A stretch of 64,000 nt of DNA from VRUE01 sp963748075 (GTDB lineage: Bacteria > Actinomycetota > Thermoleophilia > Solirubrobacterales > 70-9). A program made the position numbers and the translations under genes. Below the pieces are notes generated by a model. It worked only from the letters and a program-made list of their open reading frames with translations. It made no database searches and had not been told where the DNA came from. Shown here piece by piece: positions 12,424 through 27,220 of this stretch; position 1 is the stretch's first letter; each line of letters starts with the position of its first letter. Where the stretch lies: positions 71,668-135,667 of the forward strand of contig CAVVHQ010000028.1 in assembly GCA_963748075.1 (NCBI GenBank). Reading direction: 5' to 3'.

Positions 12424-12438
12424 ATCCTGAACAAGGCG
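12416..12438. repeat. 23-bp direct repeat, copy at the start codon of the DUF559 gene
   Basis: TCAGGCATATCCTGA plus ACAAGGCG, exactly 910 bases from the other copy. The ATG of the gene (12423 on the minus strand) is inside this copy. Confidence 0.9.
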
Positions 12439-12578
12439 CCTGGCGCCATGATTCGCCCCCTCAAGCAACTGATTGCGGGACGGCCAAAGGAGCGCCGGAG
12501 CGCTATCCTTCGAATCAGCCTCGCGCCCTGGGCCCGAGGTTTTCTCTTGTAACGGCGTCGGTTCGGCAACGAGGAGAA

Positions 12579-12743
12579 ATGGCTCGCGGAGATGTCCGCA
12601 TCGCGGTGACGCTGGCTTGCGAAGACTGCAAGCGGCGCAACTACCAGACGAACAAGTCGCGGCGTAACTCGCCGGACCGGATCGAGCTGCGCAAGTTCTG
12701 CCGCTGGTGCGGGCACCACACGCCGCACAAGGAGACCAGGTAA
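12579..12743 (+). CDS. rpmG: 50S ribosomal protein L33 (zinc form)
   Basis: 54 residues, missed by simple length cut-offs. GAGGAG lies just upstream of ATG at 12579. A zinc ribbon is visible as C14-x2-C17 and C41-x2-C44. It is the first gene of the rpmG-secE-nusG-rplKA series, as in many bacteria; the stop TAA overlaps the secE ATG by one base (TAATG). The 140 bases upstream hold no gene and presumably the promoter, but no convincing -10/-35 pair was found. Confidence 0.95.
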   Translation: MARGDVRIAVTLACEDCKRRNYQTNKSRRNSPDRIELRKFCRWCGHHTPHKETR

Positions 12744-13267
12744 TGGCGAAGACGCGCGCCCAGCGCAAGGCCGAGCGCCGCGCCCGCGAAGCCGAGGAAC
12801 GGAAGCGCTCCGGCGACGGCAAGCGCGCCGAGTCGCGCGCCCAGCACGACACCCAGGTCGGGGTCTCCGGCGAGGTCGCCGAGGTCGAGGCGATGGAGGC
12901 CGGGATGGGCGCCGGCGCCCCCGAAGCCGACCTCGAGACCCCCGACGCGCCGAAGCCGAGCCGCGCCCAGCGGCGCGCCGAGGCGAAGCAGGCCAAGGAA
13001 GCAGAGAAGCGCAAGCGCGAGGAGCGCAAGCGCCAAGAGAGCGAGCAGCTTGCCCGCCGCCAGAAGCAGGCGCAGGCCGAGCGCCAGCGCGGCGGCGTGA
13101 TCGGCTTCCTCGTCTCCTGCTGGGCGGAGCTGCGCAAAGTTCAGTGGCCGGACCGCGATACGCTCGTGCAGGCGACCGCCGTGACGATCGTCTTCGTGGT
13201 CGCCGCCGCCGCCTACCTCGGTGCCCTCGACAGCGCCTTCAGTTTCCTCATCAAGCAGATCCTCTAG
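12743..13267 (+). CDS. secE: Preprotein translocase subunit SecE with long charged N-terminal extension
   Basis: 174 residues. The conserved SecE part is the last 65 or so residues (FLVSCWAELRKVQWPDRDTL, then one hydrophobic helix VTIVFVVAAAAYLGAL). The first 110 residues are an Ala/Glu/Arg/Lys-rich, probably coiled or disordered cytoplasmic extension, longer than in most single-helix SecE proteins. It works with SecY (41966-43237) at the membrane. Start chosen for the TAATG coupling to rpmG. Confidence 0.95.
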   Translation: MAKTRAQRKAERRAREAEERKRSGDGKRAESRAQHDTQVGVSGEVAEVEAMEAGMGAGAPEADLETPDAPKPSRAQRRAEAKQAKEAEKRKREERKRQESEQLARRQKQAQAERQRGGVIGFLVSCWAELRKVQWPDRDTLVQATAVTIVFVVAAAAYLGALDSAFSFLIKQIL

Positions 13268-13306
13268 GCCACTAGCGGGATCCCCAAAGCAAAGGCAAGC
13301 CTCCAG

Positions 13307-13831
13307 ATGTATCGCTGGTACGTGATCAACACCTACTCCGGGCACGAGAACAAGGTCAAGCACAACCTCGAGCACCGGGTTCAGACGATGAGCCAGAACC
13401 GCAACGTGCGCCAGGTCGTGGTGCCCACCGAACAGGTAATGGAACTCAACAAGGAAGGCCAGAAAGAGCCGAAGGAGAAGCGGACGATGCCCGGCTACGT
13501 CCTGGTCAACATGGAGATGACCGACGACGCCTGGGGCCTGGTCAAGAACACCCCCGGGGTGACCGGCTTCGTCGGCCAGCGCGACAAGCCGGTGCCGCTC
13601 TCCAAACCGGAGGTGGATCGGCTGCTGCACCGCGAGACCGCCGAGCGGCCGCGCACCCAGGCGCAGTTCTCGATCGGCGAGTCGGTAAAGGTGATCTCCG
13701 GCCCGCTCTCCGACTTCTCCGGCGAGATCGCCGAGATCAACGAGGACGCCGCCAAACTCAAGGTGCTGGTCTCGATCTTCGGCCGCGAGACCCCGGTCGA
13801 GGTGAACTACGACCAGGTGAAGAAGATCTAG
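13307..13831 (+). CDS. nusG: Transcription termination/antitermination factor NusG
   Basis: 174 residues with the NGN domain (WYVINTYSGHENKVK, MPGYVLV) and a C-terminal KOW domain (FSIGESVKVISGPLSDFSGE). It binds RNA polymerase and links to Rho and S10. It lies between secE and rplK, the usual arrangement, 39 bases after secE. Confidence 0.98.
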   Translation: MYRWYVINTYSGHENKVKHNLEHRVQTMSQNRNVRQVVVPTEQVMELNKEGQKEPKEKRTMPGYVLVNMEMTDDAWGLVKNTPGVTGFVGQRDKPVPLSKPEVDRLLHRETAERPRTQAQFSIGESVKVISGPLSDFSGEIAEINEDAAKLKVLVSIFGRETPVEVNYDQVKKI

Positions 13832-13858
13832 CCAGGACCGCTAGGCTCCCCGATCCCG

Positions 13859-14281
13859 ATGGCAAAGAAAGTCCTCACCTTGATCAAGCTGCAGATCCAG
13901 GCCGGCAACGCCAACCCGGCGCCGCCGGTCGGCCCGGCGCTGGGCCAGCACGGCGTCAACATCATGGAGTTCTGCAAGGCGTTCAACGCCCAGACCCAGA
14001 GCGAGGGCGGCACGATCATCCCGGTCGAGATCACCGTCTACGAGGACCGCTCCTTCGCCTTCGTCACCAAGACGCCGCCCGCCGCGGTGCTGATCCGCGA
14101 AACGATCGGGATCTCGAAGGGATCCGGCGAGCCGCACATCGACAAAGTCGGCACGATCTCCGCCGACCAGATCCGCCAGATCGCCGAGCGCAAGATGCCC
14201 GACCTCAACGCCAACGATCTCGATGCCGCCTCGAAGATCATCGCCGGCACCGCCCGCTCGATGGGCGTCGACGTCAAATAG
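13859..14281 (+). CDS. rplK: 50S ribosomal protein L11
   Basis: 140 residues with the N-terminal PPVGPALGQHGVNIMEFCK signature and the C-terminal rRNA-binding domain. It forms the GTPase-associated centre with 23S rRNA and the L10-L7/L12 stalk encoded downstream. It starts 27 bases after nusG. Confidence 0.98.
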   Translation: MAKKVLTLIKLQIQAGNANPAPPVGPALGQHGVNIMEFCKAFNAQTQSEGGTIIPVEITVYEDRSFAFVTKTPPAAVLIRETIGISKGSGEPHIDKVGTISADQIRQIAERKMPDLNANDLDAASKIIAGTARSMGVDVK

Positions 14282-14289
14282 GCGAACCG

Positions 14290-15036
14290 ATGGCCCACGG
14301 CAAGCGCTACCGCAAACAGCTCGGCAAGGTCCAGCGAGAGCGCGCATACCCGCCCGCCGAGGCGGTGTCGCTGATCAAGGAGACCGCGACCGCCGGCTTC
14401 GACGAGACGGTCGAGCTGCACCTGCGGCTCGGCGTCAACGTGCGCCACGCCGAGGAGCAGCTGCGCGGCACCCTCGCCCTCCCGCACGGGCTCGGCAAAG
14501 AGGTGACGATCGCCGTCTTCGCCCAGGGCCAGCAGGCCCGCGACGCCGAGGCTGCCGGGGCGGACTTCGTCGGCGCTCAGGACCTGGTCGAGAAAGTCCA
14601 GGAGGGCTGGACCGATTTCGACGTGGCGATCGCGACTCCGGAGATGATGAAGACGGTCGGCCAACTCGGCCGGGTGCTCGGCCCGCAGGGCAAGATGCCC
14701 AATCCGAAGGTCGGCACCGTCACCGACGACGTCGAGAAGGCGGTGGGGGAGTCGAAGGCCGGCAAGGTCGAGTACCGCACCGACCGCCAGGCGATCGTCC
14801 ACCTGGCGATCGGCAAGGCCGGCTTCGAGCCACAGCAGCTGCTCGACAACTGTCTCGCGGTGATCGACGAGGTCCTCCGCGCCAAGCCGGCCTCCGCGAA
14901 GGGCAAGTACTTCCTCTCGGCGACGCTGACCACGACGATGGGCCCGGGCATCCGGGTCGACGCCGGCAAGACGGGCGACCGCGAGGCCGCGAGCGAAGCG
15001 AGCGGCGAGCCCGCACCGGAGCCGGCCACCGCGTAA
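14290..15036 (+). CDS. rplA: 50S ribosomal protein L1
   Basis: 248 residues, slightly longer than usual because of an Ala/Glu/Pro tail (DREAASEASGEPAPEPATA). Conserved L1 stretches such as LGPQGKMPNPKVGTVT are present. An L1-stalk protein and classical translational repressor of the rplK-rplA unit in other bacteria. It begins 8 bases after rplK. Confidence 0.97.
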   Translation: MAHGKRYRKQLGKVQRERAYPPAEAVSLIKETATAGFDETVELHLRLGVNVRHAEEQLRGTLALPHGLGKEVTIAVFAQGQQARDAEAAGADFVGAQDLVEKVQEGWTDFDVAIATPEMMKTVGQLGRVLGPQGKMPNPKVGTVTDDVEKAVGESKAGKVEYRTDRQAIVHLAIGKAGFEPQQLLDNCLAVIDEVLRAKPASAKGKYFLSATLTTTMGPGIRVDAGKTGDREAASEASGEPAPEPATA

Positions 15037-15075
15037 ACTCCAGCGCCGCGCTGAACCCGAGACCACCGGCAGCCG

Positions 15076-15122
15076 CCGATGGGCCGATATGTCGCCTCGG
15101 AGTGGACATTTCGGCCCGTCGG
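15076..15122 (+). promoter_or_regulatory. L10-type leader hairpin upstream of rplJ
   Basis: The 112-base rplA-rplJ gap contains a strong stem: 15081-15093 pairs with 15105-15117 (GGGCCGATATGTC with GACATTTCGGCCC, one mismatch). It is extended by CCGAT/GTCGG outside, with an 11-base loop. There is no T-run. The position and strength fit the autoregulatory rplJ leader bound by L10(L12)4 in other bacteria; binding here is inferred. Confidence 0.6.
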
Positions 15123-15148
15123 CAGTGGAAGCCCGGTGCAGGTGAACG

Positions 15149-15670
15149 ATGAACCGAGACGAGAAGGCACGAGCCATCGAGGAGATCGCCGCCCAGATCG
15201 AGGGCGCCGAGTCGATCTTCGCGGTCGACTACCGCGGGATCAGCGTCCCCCAGGCGGCGGAGCTGCGCGGCAGGCTGCGCGAGGCCGACGCCAGCTTTCG
15301 GGTCGTCAAGAACCGCCTCACCAAGCTGGCCGCCGAGCAGGTCGGCGAGGAGCGCCTCGCCGAGCTGCTGCATGGCCCGACCGCGCTCAGCTTCGTCCGC
15401 GGCGACACGGCCCAGGCGGCGAAGGCGATCTCGAGTTTCGGCAGGGAGCACGAGATTCTCGCCTTCAAGGGCGGCTTCATGGACGGTCTCGACCTCGACG
15501 AGGAGAAGTTCACGTCGATCGCCCGCCTGCCGGCGCGCGAAGTGCTCGACGGACAGCTCGCCGGCGTCGTCGCCAGTCCGCTGACCGGCCTGGTCCGCGG
15601 CCTCGGCTCGATGGTCTTCGGGCTCGCCAACCAGCTTCAGCAGCTTCAAGAAAAAAAGGAGAAGGAGTAG
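15149..15670 (+). CDS. rplJ: 50S ribosomal protein L10
   Basis: 173 residues. N-terminal rRNA-binding globular domain (EEIAAQIEGAESIFAVDYRG), then the C-terminal helix that recruits L7/L12 dimers (LANQLQQLQEKKEKE). It ends directly before rplL with no spacer. ATG at 15149 follows a GGTG-containing leader end. Confidence 0.97.
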   Translation: MNRDEKARAIEEIAAQIEGAESIFAVDYRGISVPQAAELRGRLREADASFRVVKNRLTKLAAEQVGEERLAELLHGPTALSFVRGDTAQAAKAISSFGREHEILAFKGGFMDGLDLDEEKFTSIARLPAREVLDGQLAGVVASPLTGLVRGLGSMVFGLANQLQQLQEKKEKE

Positions 15671-16066
15671 ATGGCAACCAAAATCTCAACCGAGGACTGG
15701 ATCGAGGAGCTGAAGGGCATCTCGGTGCTCGAGCTCTCCGAGCGGATCAAGGCGCTCGAGGAGGAGTTCGGCGTATCGGCGACCGCGGTCGCGGCGGCGG
15801 CCCCGGCGGCGGCCGGCGCCCCGGACGGCGACGGCGCCGAGGGCGAGGAAGAGGCCTCCACCGTCGACGTCGTGCTGACCGAGGTCGGCGGCCAGAAGGT
15901 GCCGGTGATCAAGGTCGTCCGCGCTGCCACGGGGCTCGGCCTGAAAGAGGCGAAGGCGATCGTCGACGAGGCGCCGAAGGCGATCAAAGAGGGCGTCGAA
16001 CGCGAGGAGGCCGAGAAGGTCAAAGGGGAACTGGAGGAGGCCGGAGCGACCGTCGAGCTGAAATAA
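15671..16066 (+). CDS. rplL: 50S ribosomal protein L7/L12
   Basis: 131 residues. N-terminal dimerisation helix pair, Ala/Gly/Asp/Glu hinge (about residues 38-60), and a C-terminal factor-binding domain (VPVIKVVRAATGLGLKEAKAIVDEAP). It recruits EF-Tu and EF-G. The hinge is longer and more acidic than in most homologues. Confidence 0.98.
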   Translation: MATKISTEDWIEELKGISVLELSERIKALEEEFGVSATAVAAAAPAAAGAPDGDGAEGEEEASTVDVVLTEVGGQKVPVIKVVRAATGLGLKEAKAIVDEAPKAIKEGVEREEAEKVKGELEEAGATVELK

Positions 16067-16074
16067 ACTCGCAG

Positions 16075-16149
16075 CGACCGCAAACGGATCCCAGGCAGGG
16101 AGCCGATCCGGCGGCCGAGCCTGCCGATATGTTATTTTTCGCGGTCGCG
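16075..16149 (+). promoter_or_regulatory. Structured rplL-rpoB intergenic region
   Basis: The 154-base gap holds nested inverted repeats: GCGACCGC near 16075 with GCGGTCGC near 16141, and, inside, CGGATC/GATCCG and GGCAGG/CCTGCC. In other bacteria this gap holds an attenuator or RNase III site between rplL and rpoB. The arrangement is seen here; that function is inference. Confidence 0.45.
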
Positions 16150-16220
16150 CGCCTGTTGTCATCCCCTGCTCGTATCTGCGCTGTTTCCACGTCCCTCTGA
16201 CCGCCTGAGGAGTCGCCGAC

Positions 16221-23842
<7,622 letters not shown>

Positions 23843-23998
23843 GAGGGGCGGGGTACCCATCCATCGGAACCCGCTCCCCTTCGGTCGCTCACAAGTTCCG
23901 CCGGACGGGCACCCCGCCCCTCACCCATCTGCTTCTCGCGTAGCCGGGCGAGAAACAAGACGCCGCTGCCGGGGAGGGAACCCCCGCCCCCTCCTCAC
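23843..23998. repeat. Cruciform palindrome family, copy A (degenerate), after rpoC
   Basis: Contains the family's conserved inner arm GGCGAGAAACAAGACGCCGC (23947-23966), its partner CTTCTCGC a few bases before, and GC-rich outer arms ending in CCCCGCCCCCTCC. The left part is rearranged compared with copies B, D, E and F. No gene lies in 23843-24128. It may also serve as the rpoBC transcript 3' end. Confidence 0.65.
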
Positions 23999-24052
23999 GT
24001 AAGGCGTAAGTCGCTCTAGCTCGACTCGATCTTCGTCGATTGGAGCTTTGTC

Positions 24053-24066
24053 CCCCCTATAGGGGG
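24053..24066. promoter_or_regulatory. CCCCCTATAGGGGG palindrome upstream of the monooxygenase gene
   Basis: Perfect 14-base palindrome 62 bases before the GTG start of the monooxygenase, followed by TAAAAAGG, so it is not a T-run terminator on either strand. Possible operator; nothing else supports a specific regulator. Confidence 0.3.
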
Positions 24067-24128
24067 TAAAAAGGTTCAATCGTTGGTGTCCTGGCGGGCT
24101 GAGTTGGCATCTCAGATAAGTTGGCCGG

Positions 24129-25451
24129 GTGGCCAACGCGGCGAAGGTCTGCATCGTCGGCGCCGGCAGCTCCGGGATCGCCGCCTGCCAGGTGCTGAGC
24201 GCCCGCGGCATCCCGTTCGACTGCTTCGAGAAGGGATCGGAGGTGGGGGGCAACTGGCGCTACGAAAACGACAACGAGATGTCGTCGGCGTACCGCTCGC
24301 TGCACATCAACACGTCGCGGAAGCTGATGGCCTACGCCAGCTACCCGATGCCCGACGACTACCCGGACTACCCCAACCACTTCCAGATCGCCCGCTACTT
24401 CGACGACTACGTCGACCACTTCGGCTTCCGCGAGAAGATCCGCTTCCGCACCGAGGTCCTGCGGGTCGAGCCGAGCGACGGCGAGTGGGAGGTCACGGTC
24501 GAGGGTCCCGAGGGCAAGCGCGAGACGCTCCGCTACCGCGCGGTGCTGGTCGCCAACGGCCACCACTGGGACCCGCGCTGGCCGGAGCCGCCCTTCCCCG
24601 GAGCCGAGCACTTCGACGGTGAGCAGATGCACGCCCACCACTACCGCGAGCCCGACGTGCTGCGCGGCAAGCGGGTGCTGGTGCTGGGGATCGGCAACTC
24701 GGCGACCGACATCGCGGTCGAGTCCTCGCGGATCGCCGAGCGGACCTTCCTGTCGATGCGCCGCGGCGCCTACGTGCTGCCCAAGTACATGAACGGCAAG
24801 CCGACCGACGAAGCCGCCTCGCCGCTGCTGACCCGGTTCCCGCTCTCGGTGCAGCGCTTCTTCATCGGCCGGATGCTCGGGCTGACCGCCGGCGACATGA
24901 CCGCCTACGGGCTGCCGAAGCCCGACCACAAGCTGCTCGAGGCCCACCCGACCGTCTCGGCCGAGCTGCTCTCCCGGCTCGGGCACGGCGACATCGAGGT
25001 GAAGCCGAACATCGATCGCTTCGCCGGCGGGCGCACGGTCCGCTTCGCCGACGGCAGCGAGGAGGAGATCGACCTGGTCGTCTACTGCACCGGGTACAAG
25101 ATCAGCTTCCCGTTCTTCGACCCCGAGCTGATCTCGGCGAAGGACAACCGGCTCTCCCTCTACCGCCGGGTCGCCTCGGTCGAGCACCCGGGGCTCTATT
25201 TCCTCGGCTTCATCCAGCCGCTGGGGGCGATCATGCCGATCGCCGAGGCGCAGGCCGAATGGGTGGCGGACCTGCTGGACGGCCGGGCGGCGCTGCCCTC
25301 AGGCGAGGAGATGCGGGCGGAGGTCGCCGACTACGAGCGCAGGATGCGGAAGCGCTACGTCGCCTCCAAGCGTCACACGGTCCAGGTGGACTTCCACCCG
25401 TACCTGCGCGAGATCCGCAAGGAGCGGAAGCGGACCGCTGTTACTCGGTAG
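24129..25451 (+). CDS. Flavin-containing monooxygenase (class B, FMO-like)
   Basis: 440 residues from GTG. FAD-binding GAGSSG (about residues 11-16), NADPH-binding GIGNSATD (about 190), and the class B fingerprint F-x-G-x3-H-x3-Y (FDGEQMHAHHY, about 162-172). GNWRY after the FAD motif is typical of FMO-type enzymes. Predicted to use NADPH and O2 to oxygenate a soft nucleophile or ketone; substrate unknown. It stands alone between rpoC and a convergent minus-strand unit, with palindromic repeats on both sides. Confidence 0.9.
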   Translation: MANAAKVCIVGAGSSGIAACQVLSARGIPFDCFEKGSEVGGNWRYENDNEMSSAYRSLHINTSRKLMAYASYPMPDDYPDYPNHFQIARYFDDYVDHFGFREKIRFRTEVLRVEPSDGEWEVTVEGPEGKRETLRYRAVLVANGHHWDPRWPEPPFPGAEHFDGEQMHAHHYREPDVLRGKRVLVLGIGNSATDIAVESSRIAERTFLSMRRGAYVLPKYMNGKPTDEAASPLLTRFPLSVQRFFIGRMLGLTAGDMTAYGLPKPDHKLLEAHPTVSAELLSRLGHGDIEVKPNIDRFAGGRTVRFADGSEEEIDLVVYCTGYKISFPFFDPELISAKDNRLSLYRRVASVEHPGLYFLGFIQPLGAIMPIAEAQAEWVADLLDGRAALPSGEEMRAEVADYERRMRKRYVASKRHTVQVDFHPYLREIRKERKRTAVTR

Positions 25452-25848
25452 CGGGGGGAGGGGGCGGGGTACCCCTCCTTTCCGCTGGGTTTTTCGCCTC
25501 GCACTCGGCGATGCTCGCCGAGTGGGCTGTGCGAAAAACAGGACGCCGCGGTGCAGGAGGGGTACCCCGCCCCCTCCTTTCAGCTGCCAACGCCGATCTC
25601 TCAGCTGCCAGCCGTATTGAAGGAGCCGGAGTGCCCCTTCGCCGCACCAGTGTGCCAGCGCCACCTGGGCTGTGCTGGGGGCCGCGGGGGCGAATCGGGT
25701 CGGGGCGCCAGCGGCCGAAGCCCTCGCCGCCTTCGGCGGTGGTGTCCTCCTCGGGTGACTTGCTCGCCCACCAGACCAGCCACAGCGCGCCGAAGACGGG
25801 GATCTTCAGCACGACCAACAGGAAGAAGATTGGCCAGAATCCCTCCAC
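25441..25848 (-). CDS. Small single-span membrane protein with tail read through a repeat
   Basis: GTG at 25848 gives VEGFWPIFFLLVVLKIPVFG, a hydrophobic N-terminal helix, then WLVWWASKSPEED and a Pro/Arg-rich hydrophilic tail, 135 codons in all. It starts 6 bases after the HAD gene stop, so it is probably cotranslated. The last 45 or so codons are encoded by palindromic repeat B, and the gene overlaps the 3' end of the monooxygenase by 11 bases. The natural end before repeat insertion was probably nearer 25580. Function unknown. Confidence 0.5.
   Translation of the reverse strand: MEGFWPIFFLLVVLKIPVFGALWLVWWASKSPEEDTTAEGGEGFGRWRPDPIRPRGPQHSPGGAGTLVRRRGTPAPSIRLAAERSALAAERRGRGTPPAPRRPVFRTAHSASIAECEAKNPAERRGTPPPPPATE
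25457..25577. repeat. Cruciform palindrome family, copy B
   Basis: Best-preserved copy. 25457-25478 and 25556-25577 are exact reverse complements (22 bp). Inside are CGCTGGGTTTTTCGC and GCGAAAAACAGGACGCCGC, and the loop holds a further perfect hairpin (ACTCGGCGA tgc TCGCCGAGT). The TTTTTCGC/GCGAAAAA pair differs from the other copies on both arms, a compensatory change. Confidence 0.9.
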
Positions 25849-25853
25849 CGCGA

Positions 25854-26333
25854 TCAGTCTAGCCCGCCGGCCCACGCGGTCAACGCTTCGACCTGGAGCT
25901 CCTCGAGGCCGAGCTGAGGCTCGGTCGGCACCAGCAGGGTTGGCTCTGCGCGGCCGCGCGCCCACTCGTAGCAGCTCTCGTCGAAGCTGTCGTCGATCCA
26001 GGCGACGGAGCGCCCCGTGCCGTACTCCTCCAGCGGCCCGAGCTTCCAGTGCGCGGTGCCGAACCGCGCCGCCCCGTCGAAGGTCAGGACGGGAAGCTCC
26101 GGCAGGCCGAGGATGCTCGGCAGGTAGTCGTTGGCTTTCTCCTCCCACCCGGAAGCCCAGACCATCTCGAAGTGCTCCGCCAGACGCCGCAACCGGTCCC
26201 CGGCGACCAAAGAGATGCAGTGCACCATCCCGTCGATCAGCTCGAACCGCGCCTGGGAGCGGTCCGGCGGCTCGTCGAATCCGAACAGGGAGATGACCCC
26301 GTCGACATCGACCGCGAGGATCGGCCGGCTCAT
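25854..26333 (-). CDS. HAD-fold protein (HAD domain like those of RNA-repair-type proteins)
   Basis: 159 residues from ATG. The nucleophile motif DVDGV is at residues 8-12 and a later WIDDSFDE supplies the acidic motif, so the hydrolase core is intact although small. A conserved W-SGWEEKAN stretch lies in the middle. It lies 13 bases after rpsG on the minus strand and is followed by a small membrane protein. Substrate unknown; the family assignment is from motif recall. Confidence 0.7.
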   Translation of the reverse strand: MSRPILAVDVDGVISLFGFDEPPDRSQARFELIDGMVHCISLVAGDRLRRLAEHFEMVWASGWEEKANDYLPSILGLPELPVLTFDGAARFGTAHWKLGPLEEYGTGRSVAWIDDSFDESCYEWARGRAEPTLLVPTEPQLGLEELQVEALTAWAGGLD

Positions 26334-26346
26334 ATGGCCAGGCTAG

Positions 26347-26817
26347 CTACCAGCGATAATGGGCAAAGGCCTTGTTGGCCTGCGCCATCCGATAGATGTC
26401 GTCCTTGCGCTTCCAGGCGCCACCCTGCTGCTGGATCGCATCGAGGATTTCGCTGGCGAGCCGCTCCGACATCGAGTACTCGCGGCGGCTGCGGGCGAAG
26501 TCGACCAGCCAGCGGGCCGCGAGGGTGCGGGCGCGCCGCGCGGGGACCTCGACCGGCACCTGGTAGGTGGCGCCGCCGACCCGTCGGGAGCGGACCTCGA
26601 GCACCGGGGTGAGCTCCTTGATCGCCGCCTCGAGCGTCTCGACCGCGTCTTCCTTGGAGCGCTCGCCGACGAGCGCAAGCGCGTCGTAGACGATCCGCTC
26701 TGCAAGCGACTTCTTGCCTTCCTGCATCGTCTTGTTGATCACCTGCTGGACGAGCCGGTTGCGGAAGCGCGCGTCGGGATCGACCGGCCGGATCTGAGCT
26801 GCGGAGCGGCGCGGCAT
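26347..26817 (-). CDS. rpsG: 30S ribosomal protein S7
   Basis: 156 residues, full length (MPRRSAAQIRPVDPDARFRN start, YRW end). Primary 16S 3'-domain assembly protein and, in E. coli, the str-operon repressor. It lies 7 bases after rpsL, but the pair is on the opposite strand from fusA-tuf, breaking the usual rpsL-rpsG-fusA-tuf order. Confidence 0.98.
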   Translation of the reverse strand: MPRRSAAQIRPVDPDARFRNRLVQQVINKTMQEGKKSLAERIVYDALALVGERSKEDAVETLEAAIKELTPVLEVRSRRVGGATYQVPVEVPARRARTLAARWLVDFARSRREYSMSERLASEILDAIQQQGGAWKRKDDIYRMAQANKAFAHYRW

Positions 26818-26824
26818 CAGCGGC

Positions 26825-27220
26825 TCATCCAGCCTTGACGCCGTAGAGAGAGCGGGCCTGCTTGCGGTCGGAGACCCCGGCTGCGTCGAGCGCGCCGCGG
26901 ACCACCTTGTAGCGGACGCCCGGCAGGTCCTTGACCCGACCGCCCCTGACCAGGACGACCGAGTGCTCCTGAAGGTTGTGGCCCTCGCCCGGGATGTAGG
27001 TGGTGACCTCCATCCCGTTGGTGAGGCGCACGCGGGCGATCTTGCGCAGGGCCGAGTTCGGCTTCTTCGGCGTCACCGTGGCGACGCGGGTGCAGACACC
27101 GCGCCGCTGCGGCGCCGCAACCCTCTTTTTGCGCCCCTGCCCCGACTTGAGGCCCGGCGTCGTCGTCTTCTTCTTGGGCCGCTTGCGGCCCTTGCGAATA
27201 AGCTGGTTCGTATTCGGCAC
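26825..27220 (-). CDS. rpsL: 30S ribosomal protein S12
   Basis: 131 residues from GTG. Decoding-centre loops TPKKPNSALRK and VKDLPGVRY are intact, so the usual streptomycin-sensitive residues are present. A short insertion (GQGRKKRVAA) lies between TPGLKS and PQRRGVCTRV; comparable insertions occur in Firmicutes S12. No clear Shine-Dalgarno sequence; the start lies within the 3' part of the upstream membrane-protein frame, so coupling is possible. Confidence 0.97.
   Translation of the reverse strand: MPNTNQLIRKGRKRPKKKTTTPGLKSGQGRKKRVAAPQRRGVCTRVATVTPKKPNSALRKIARVRLTNGMEVTTYIPGEGHNLQEHSVVLVRGGRVKDLPGVRYKVVRGALDAAGVSDRKQARSLYGVKAG

Noticed and set aside
26825..27220. Streptomycin-resistance-type changes in S12
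   Set aside because: Both Lys-containing loops (TPKKPNSALRK, VKDLPGVRY) are wild type; the insertion is similar to that of Firmicutes S12.
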